Part shown: positions 58,098 through 64,000 of the stretch, one piece after another
How positions within the stretch are numbered: position 1 is the first letter of the stretch
Layout of the letters: every line of letters starts with the position of its first letter
NCBI GenBank assembly: GCA_958510875.1
Contig: OY294067.1
Span: forward strand, 102,344,010 to 102,408,009
Length of the DNA: 64,000 nucleotides
Source of the DNA: Endomychus coccineus
Taxonomy: Eukaryota > Arthropoda > Insecta > Coleoptera > Endomychidae
Direction: 5' to 3'
Translations under genes and position numbers: made by a program
The notes under the pieces: model-generated
The model's database searches: none
What the model saw: the letters and a program-made list of their open reading frames with translations, nothing else
What the model was told of the DNA's origin: nothing

Positions 58098-58345
58098 AAA
58101 GGTTTTACGTGCAAGCACAATCTTATTCTAACTGAATTCCTTGAAGGAAGTTAGGACACAGATTACGTTCATCCTGGTTCATCTTTCTAGAAACTTCCCA
58201 ACTTATCTAGAAGTCGAGATCAAACATGAAAGTATTTGTACCTGGATGTAAAATGAGCTTGTTTTAAAAATTTGTGTAATTAACTCCATCTCAACGAAAT
58301 GTTGAATAGCGCTTCGAGTTTTCCTACGTCTTATCTAATTTGTAA
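58098..58345 (+). repeat. Dispersed repeat Y, copy 2
   Basis: Same orientation as 52185-52440 with numerous substitutions and small gaps. Ends about 125 bases before the left end of the second CxC-LIR element. Confidence 0.75.
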
Positions 58346-58471
58346 TGCCGATTACTATACTTCCCTTATACTATTTATGTATAGTGGGGGAAGTAAAAAG
58401 TGTATTCAGTATGCAGAATAATTTCACTTCGTGTATGAACTATTACGATGACATTTGATATTTGCCTATAT

Positions 58472-59434
58472 AGTCCAGTCATTTAAGGAATTCCTATGTC
58501 CGAATTTCCGCGCGGTCTAATTTGGTATATTCTTATGTATTTTGACACGCTGAACACGATGATGTAGATTAAATTTAAATTAACCCTGTGATCGAAAAAC
58601 TATGGCCATTTTATGGACCTGAAAATATCCATTTTTCGATTTTTTGCGTTTAGGGACAAAACTGTGGGTTTCATGAAAAAATTTTTCGAACAAAAGTTGT
58701 TGGAAAAGCTAATATGCAACTTCTGGTTTCCTGTCCCAAGTCAATTCGAGGTCGTGGGCCCAAGATAGGGCCCATTTAGTGTGTTTTTTGGCACATTGAA
58801 AAATTGAGCATATGTCAAAGAGTTTTTGTTTTCTACATATTCTGTTTTGGTAAAAAGATAGTATTTTTATTCTTATTTTATCTGATTTTTGGTATTTTGA
58901 CCTATCTCATTTTTTGGAGTCACAATCGGCGCCATTTTGAAAAATCCGTATATCGCGAATTTCAAACGGAATACTAATGTTATTAATCTAAAACCAAAAT
59001 TGTTTGGAAGATTTCATCATTCTGTATATAATATTTTAAGTCTAAGCAGATCGATTTGAGTTGAGTAGAAATGGAGCTATCCTAATAAATGTGTTCGGGC
59101 CTCTAAAGGGCCCAATTTTGGGCCTATAGACAAAAACCTTGAATCTAATTACAGAGAAATACTTCGGCTATCTGAGTTTGGAACAGCGTACGGAGATTTG
59201 TTCACAATCCCAAGTTATACCGAATTTCATCATAAAAATTTAGCGCGGAATTTCATGTAGCGGCAATAAGCGAGGGTCGGTACAATAGATTCCGCGCGCG
59301 AAATTATAGTTTATAAATATTTCAACATGCACCTGAATGCTTATAATCGTTTTGTGTGAATGTGTGAGTGTATGTAGACGTGTGAACGTGCATATGTGAC
59401 CATGGCATGAAGTTTTTATAGGGTGTTACATAAC
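58472..59434 (+). repeat. Left arm of CxC-LIR copy 2
   Basis: Pairs with 60245-61334 reversed. Paired blocks include TTTCCGCGCGGTCTAATTT, CACGCTGAACACGATGATGT, GGCCTCTAAAGGGCCCAATTT and the inner TTTTATAGGGTGTTACAT. Confidence 0.88.
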
Positions 59435-59698
59435 AAATTTCAATATTAAACAAAATTTCTTTACATTTCATATTTATTGAAAAATTATCTATTTGTCTGA
59501 TCATTTACAAATGAGCCACGTTTCTCATTTTTTCCATTATTCATAACATAATATAATATTATAATATAATTTAATTTAATAACTATCATAAATAACATAC
59601 ATAATATTGCTTATCGGGAAAAATAAAATGGCAATAAATGCAAGTGTACAGATTCACATTATAGATACGTCTAATACCCATTATTTTATACAACCCAA

Positions 59699-59881
59699 TT
59701 ACTTTTTTCTCAATCTTTTTTTACTAGGAATTTCTGTAATTTCACTATCAGTCGTACAGTCTGAAGTGCACGACGTATCGATGATGTTATCTTCGTTATC
59801 ACTCTCATCATATATTGTTAAAGATGTGATGTGATCATTATTGGTATACGGACCATCACTGAGGCATATTTTTTTCCGCAA
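59699..59881 (-). CDS. Acidic tail with basic C-terminus, possible remnant of a second element protein
   Basis: Minus-strand 60-aa frame inside the spacer: TSLTIYDESDNEDNIIDTSC, then TSDCTTDSEITEIPSKKRLR and KK before the stop. An acidic Ser/Thr-rich stretch ending in a basic cluster looks like the real end of a nuclear protein. It overlaps the 5' end of the CxC ORF by 41 bases. Its own N-terminal part is missing, so the two convergent-looking pieces may have been brought together by an internal deletion. This is inference. Confidence 0.4.
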   Translation of the reverse strand: MRKKICLSDGPYTNNDHITSLTIYDESDNEDNIIDTSCTSDCTTDSEITEIPSKKRLRKK

Positions 59882-60251
59882 TAGAGCTCAAAAATCTATG
59901 TGTGAACTTGAAAGCTTACCATCCACCGATGATACTGCAAATCAACATATTCTCAGGGTGTATTACCAAGTTCAGGTTTGGATCGGTAATGAAACCATTG
60001 ATCCAACGAAATGGGTTTGGAGAAATAGTCCGAATGGACTTACTCCTATACAAACAGTAAAAAATGCAGGTCCCGATGAGTTGATCAAAATAATGTCTTG
60101 TGGTTGTAAAAACAATCGTGCTGGTAGATGTTCATGCAAAAAATTAGGATTACCTTGTAGCTCATTAGGTAAGCATTGTGAAAGTGAAGAATGTTCTAAT
60201 TGCCCCGGGCCAGAAGTCAGTATATTAGATGATGATAATTTTGATATGTAA
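59841..60251 (+). CDS. CxC-tail protein of the long-inverted-repeat element, 136 aa
   Basis: The only well-preserved element protein in the window apart from PLE-1. N-terminal region: MCELESLPSTDDTANQHILR, then VYYQVQVWIGN and DPTKWVWRNSPNGLTPIQTV. A cysteine cluster follows: IMSCGCKNNRAGRCSCKKLG, then PCSSLGKHCESEECSNCPGP. It ends with the acidic tail VSILDDDNFDM. Spacing of the cysteines suggests zinc binding; one expected Cys (C-x-C-x4-C in the 25.3 kb copy) is Arg here, and another is Gly. The start codon is the first Met in the frame, but conserved-looking sequence begins around residue 25-30, so the real protein was probably longer and is truncated by the spacer deletion. The stop codon falls inside the right inverted arm. 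I know of similar C-terminal regions only as part of uncharacterised insect proteins; biochemical role unknown. Confidence 0.65.
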   Translation: MVYGPSLRHIFFRNRAQKSMCELESLPSTDDTANQHILRVYYQVQVWIGNETIDPTKWVWRNSPNGLTPIQTVKNAGPDELIKIMSCGCKNNRAGRCSCKKLGLPCSSLGKHCESEECSNCPGPEVSILDDDNFDM

Positions 60252-61334
60252 CACCCTACATCATGCCACGGTCACATATACGCGTTAACACGTCTACATA
60301 CACTCACACGTTCACACAAAACGATTATAAGCATTCAGGTGCATGTTGAAATATTTATAAACTATAATTTCGCGAGCGGAATCTATTGTACCGACCCTCG
60401 CTTATTGCCGCTACATGAAATTCCGCGCTAAATTTTTATGATGAAATTCGTTATAACTTGGGATTGTGAACGAATCTCCGTACGTTGTTCCAACCTCAGA
60501 TAGCCAAAGTATTTCTCTGTAATTTGATCGAAGGTTTTTGTCCTAGGGCCCCAAAATTGGGCCCTTTAGAGGCCCAAACACATTTATTAGGATAGTTTCA
60601 TTTCTACTCAACTCAAATCGATCTGCTTAGACTTCAAATAATCACTATCAAAACCTCTAATAGAACCCAGAATTTGGGTTCCGTAAACAATTTCTAACTT
60701 CAAAAACTTCGGATTTTTCGTCGGTCCAAAATTTTCAAAATGGCGCTAAAGTTTTATCTTCGGAGCAAAATGCTTGAATTATGGATATTATATGCAGAAT
60801 GATGAAATCTTCCGAATAATTTTGGTTTTAGATTGATAACATTAGTATTCCGTTTGAAATTCGCGAAATACGAATTTTTCAAAATGGCCGATTGTGACTC
60901 CAAAAAATGAGATAGAAGAAGAATAAAAATACCATCTTTTTACCAAAACAGAAAATGAAAAAACAAAAACTCTTTGTCATAAGTATACTCAATTTTTCAA
61001 TGTGTCAAAAAACACACTAAATGGGCCCTATCTTGAGCCCACGACCTCGAATTGACTTGGGACTGAAGTTAGAAGTTGCGTATTAGCTTTTCCAACAACT
61101 TTTGTTCGAAACATTTTTTCATAAGACCCATAGTTTTGTCCCAAAACGCAAAAAATCGAGAAATGGCAATTTTCGGGTCCAAAAAATGGCCATAGTTTTT
61201 TGAGCACAGGGTTAATTCAAATTTAATCTACATCATCGTGTTCAGCGTGTCAAAATACATAAGAATACATCAAAATTAGACCGCGCGGAAATTCGCACAA
61301 AAATCGTCGATTTTCATCCTTAAATGCCTGGACT
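60245..61334 (-). repeat. Right arm of CxC-LIR copy 2
   Basis: Reverse complement of the left arm, with an extra ~130 bases at 60640-60780. Its innermost bases include the last codon and stop of the CxC ORF. Confidence 0.88.
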
Positions 61335-61419
61335 AATATGCATAGTGAATTACAAACGCATCTCGTATTATAATTAAATAGACAAACTTTTGGTTGGTCA
61401 GTGACTCCAGGTCTCTCTC
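61335..61419. other. Flank upstream of the hammerhead relic
   Basis: Contains TGGTTGGTCAGTGACT, which aligns with TGGTTGATCAGTGACT upstream of the 13.15 kb relic, so the repeat that carries the motif starts before the ribozyme core. Confidence 0.5.
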
Positions 61420-61464
61420 GTCCCACTGACGAGCTCATAAGAAAAGCGATCAGCTGTCTGAAAC
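61420..61464 (+). ncRNA. Hammerhead-ribozyme relic (plus strand)
   Basis: GTCCCA (61420-61425), intact core CTGACGA (61426-61432), stem II hairpin GCTCATAAGAAAAGC closing with GCT/AGC, then GAT where GAAA is required, C, the AGCT loop and GTC (61456-61458), then TGAAAC as the 3' side of stem I (four of six pairs left). The core is kept where the 13.15 kb copy is damaged and the reverse is true for GAAA, so the two copies complement each other in supporting the fold. Confidence 0.62.
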
Positions 61465-64000
61465 TAATAGACGTGTTGTCACTGTTCAAGATGGGAACCA
61501 AAACTTTATCTAGCTAACTACATGTTTATTCCTTATGATTTACGAGGCCTCTTGATCGTAGATGAATTACTGAAAATAATTGCAGGAATAGGAATACTGA
61601 TTTGCTAATCCTTGACTGGAAAATCGAGATATGAGTACGACAGTTTTGAAACCATATTATATGAAATTTTATTCTGTTTGTCAGTTCACTATCTTGGATC
61701 AAGAAACTAGTTCTCTGAATCTGACAGGTTGTTCGTTACTATCTTCGTTCTATAAAAAATGTGTTCTTAACGCATGAACTATCAAATAATTGATGAAAAT
61801 AAGCTGTAAATTCAAAGTTGATGTTTCTGACTGCATTCCAGATTGGGGCAAGATTCCCTTGTCCGACATATCTATATATTTGCTTTCCGAATAATACCAG
61901 TTTGAAGTAATGTCATGTGCTCACAGAAACATAACATGAATAGTGAAGGGATGTAGTGGAAAAATATGTCGTACAACGGCAAATTGACCGTTCCAAGAAC
62001 AGCAATTTATCCCTTGAGGCATATCAAATGGCATGAAATTGTTTTTGTCCGTTAGATAACGTGTATGTTTTCTTCTGTTGATTTCATTTATGGAAGTGCA
62101 GCTTTTCTATTGCGGGTCAATGACACGCGTTATTTTTTCGGAAACTCGTGCCATTTTTGGCTTCATTTCCTGGTATAGTGAGATTATTCCCAGAAAAATT
62201 ATGAATTTAGTCCTATGTAAATGACAATCTTAGAATTAGTATTATTATTTTCAATTACAATTATTTTCTAGAATTAAAATCGGAACCACTCCAATACTTT
62301 TCTAACACAATGAGTTTGATGGAAGATAAATTCAATTATTCATCATTTATTCTGATTTCTGATCGAAATGATATCCATATAGGTAAATTTTGCGCTACTA
62401 CTAGGAACATTAAATGACATAGGTTCACCGGAAAGTTGAACAATGGGAATGTCATGAGAATCTTTCGAATGCATGAAATCTTAATCAGAAATTGGTTAGT
62501 TATGAACTGAATTATATGAGCATATTACAATATTCAATCATGTGACTTCCCTCACTTTTGTGAGCAAAATAGAATTCTGATATTTCTGCTGGTTAAATGT
62601 ATGATCTTAGGAACAGAAAATATATTGGATACAACCTGCTAATAGAATAAGTTATGTTATGGTTATATGTTACATTGAAGCTTCATCCAATTATCTACAT
62701 AATGCATTTCACAATTATGTATACTGACACCTTCTGTCAGGTTGAGTTTCGAAATAATTCATACTATAATATAGCCTATTTTATGTTGACTCTTGTTGTC
62801 ACACGAATTATCAACATTTTCCTGAGAGTAATCGCACAAAATAGACTATGACTTCACTTTTTTTCGGGCCGATCATATTACTTCTCACACGCTATATAAG
62901 TACTACGTATAGTGAAAATAGCTGGCAATCAAATTAACAACAATCAGGTATGGTATGGTATCAATTATCTGACTACATGAGATATAGTAAATAACATCCG
63001 ATTGTGTTAAAATGAGGTTGTGTTACACCCTTATTTCAACTGCTTTCCACTCTCAAATATCATGTTAGTTGAAAACATCGATCCAAATTATCGTTACTGA
63101 TTTTGAAGGCTTACTATCCTCTGCTTCAAGAATAATCAACAGGATGTCATATTGTTTTGCAGATTTGAAGTATAGCTATTTGATTACTTTCCGAAGCTGG
63201 AAGTGAAGGTTTTATGGCGTCATTCACATAGCAACATGTGGAATATTAATTCATAAGTATATTTCAATGAAACACATACAGGAGGTACTTGTTTAATTGA
63301 AATCAAGTTTTGGAAACAAAATCGTGAAGCAATATTCAGTTTCTACCATATAATTCGGAGGATATACATAATACAATGATCATTTGAAGCAGAGATATAA
63401 TCATTAGACAAATGTGAAGTTCATGCTATAGCCTTTCGCTCTGTATAATTGTGCTTTTGCTCACCACCTGGGAGCAGATCATCAGATCTTAGGTATATGC
63501 GATATGTATCCAGACCATGATATTAATAATCAATATTTATAGAATTATAAATACAAAAACAGTCAGCAGTAGTTAAAAAGTCCTTTTTGATGAATTCTAA
63601 ATCGATGTAGACTATTTTGCAATATTTTTATCAGCTCGGTTTCCTGTCTGTCTGTTTGCAATTGATTTTAAACTAACTTCAGATGAGCTAGACACTTGAA
63701 ACCTCCAACATTGCTCAGAACTGAATGACAATGCAATATTAACTCGCTTTCTTGTCTGTTTGTCTGTTCGGTCGAAATCTTGCAATTGATTTTAAACTAA
63801 CTTTCCAATGAGGCATATTATAATTCCATTGAAATGAATCGATACGAGAATTTCAAACACACAGACTAAAAAGAAAAAATGATTATATGAATAAAAAATT
63901 GTTTATGTCACGTTTTTAAAATGGACTAAAAAGTATAAAATAATTCCTAACCTAACCTAACAAAATTAAGATAGTCCTGAGAATTTGTGATCGTGAATTT
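61465..64000. other. No gene; weak repeats
   Basis: AT-rich to the end of the window. 62545-62640 resembles 14655-14750. Frames such as 62654-62851 show no motif. Confidence 0.45.
63614..63835 (+). repeat. Local partial duplication, two units
   Basis: Two adjacent units share CTCGGTTTCCTGTCTGTCTG / CTCGCTTTCTTGTCTGTTTG followed by GCAATTGATTTTAAACTAAC. The second unit carries an extra ~16 bases between the two blocks. Confidence 0.7.

Larger units (their letters stand above)
58472..61334. mobile_element. Long-inverted-repeat element with intact CxC ORF (CxC-LIR copy 2)
   Basis: Arms of about 1 kb (58472-59434 and 60245-61334) enclose an 0.8 kb spacer that holds a 136-aa ORF on the plus strand and an acidic frame on the minus strand. 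Ends begin AGTCCAG; the right end reversed reads AGTCCAGGCATTTAAGGATG followed by AAAATCGACGATTTT, the same pair of words found at the left end of the 24.4 kb element. Target duplication is unclear: the flanks are ...CTATAT and AATATGC. The right arm has about 130 bases (60640-60780) without counterpart on the left, so the arms have drifted apart by an indel. No transposase domain was recognised; the copy is likely an internal-deletion derivative of a larger element. Confidence 0.82.

Noticed and set aside
1..64000. CRISPR arrays, bacterial operons, riboswitches, rRNA
   Set aside because: None seen; the repeats are transposon-related and the sequence is eukaryotic in character.

Overview
The window looks like AT-rich, transposon-dominated intergenic DNA from an arthropod, most likely an insect. 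The repeat families point that way: a FLYWCH-type Mutator-like element, two Tc1/mariner-group elements whose transposase remnants resemble the insect DUF4817 type, an R4/Dong-like LINE, Jockey-like LINEs, Penelope-like elements (PLEs) and a gypsy fragment. I cannot resolve the species. No intact host gene is visible. The only recognisable host-gene sequence is a broken copy of RMI1 (56.7-57.3 kb). All calls come from reading translations and repeats by eye; no database search was run.

Layout. 0.4-2.4 kb: decayed MULE with TIRs and a transposase carrying a FLYWCH-like finger. 5.3-6.7 kb: Jockey-like LINE. 8.0-8.3 kb: gypsy RT fragment. 9.3-11.0 kb: Tc1/mariner-group element with long TIRs and TA target sites. 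12.97-13.2 kb: two hammerhead-ribozyme relics in opposite orientation. 15.0-16.9 kb: large foldback, then a tandem array at 17.2 kb. 19.0-20.3 kb: R4/Dong-like LINE. 22.0-23.4 kb: repeat plus PLE-1 copy A. 24.4-28.8 kb: element with ~600 bp inverted ends, a cysteine-rich (CxC) coding relic and a probable nested LTR. 28.8-32.4 kb: second copy of the 22 kb repeat, split by PLE-1 copy B, a composite insertion with a perfect 13 bp target duplication. 33.6-34.8 and 41.4-42.8 kb: two further giant palindromes. 44.6-45.8 kb: second Tc1/mariner-group element. 45.8-48.6 kb: PLE-2, split by a tRNA-derived SINE and a LINE. 50-54 kb: PLE and LINE fragments. 58.5-61.3 kb: second CxC element with ~1 kb inverted arms around an intact 136-aa ORF. 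61.4 kb: a third hammerhead relic.

The most notable points: (1) two long-inverted-repeat elements share a terminal AGTCCAG motif and a homologous CxC-tail protein, so they form a family I cannot firmly place; (2) a PLE insertion has a clear target duplication, an inverted partial copy and a 5' end lying within a few bases of a hammerhead-like cleavage site; (3) three relics fit the minimal type I hammerhead fold; (4) a palindrome and a tandem array 24 kb apart share the core GGTCGCTGATCACGATTC. The sequence works as a layered record of insertions, not as a set of cooperating genes.
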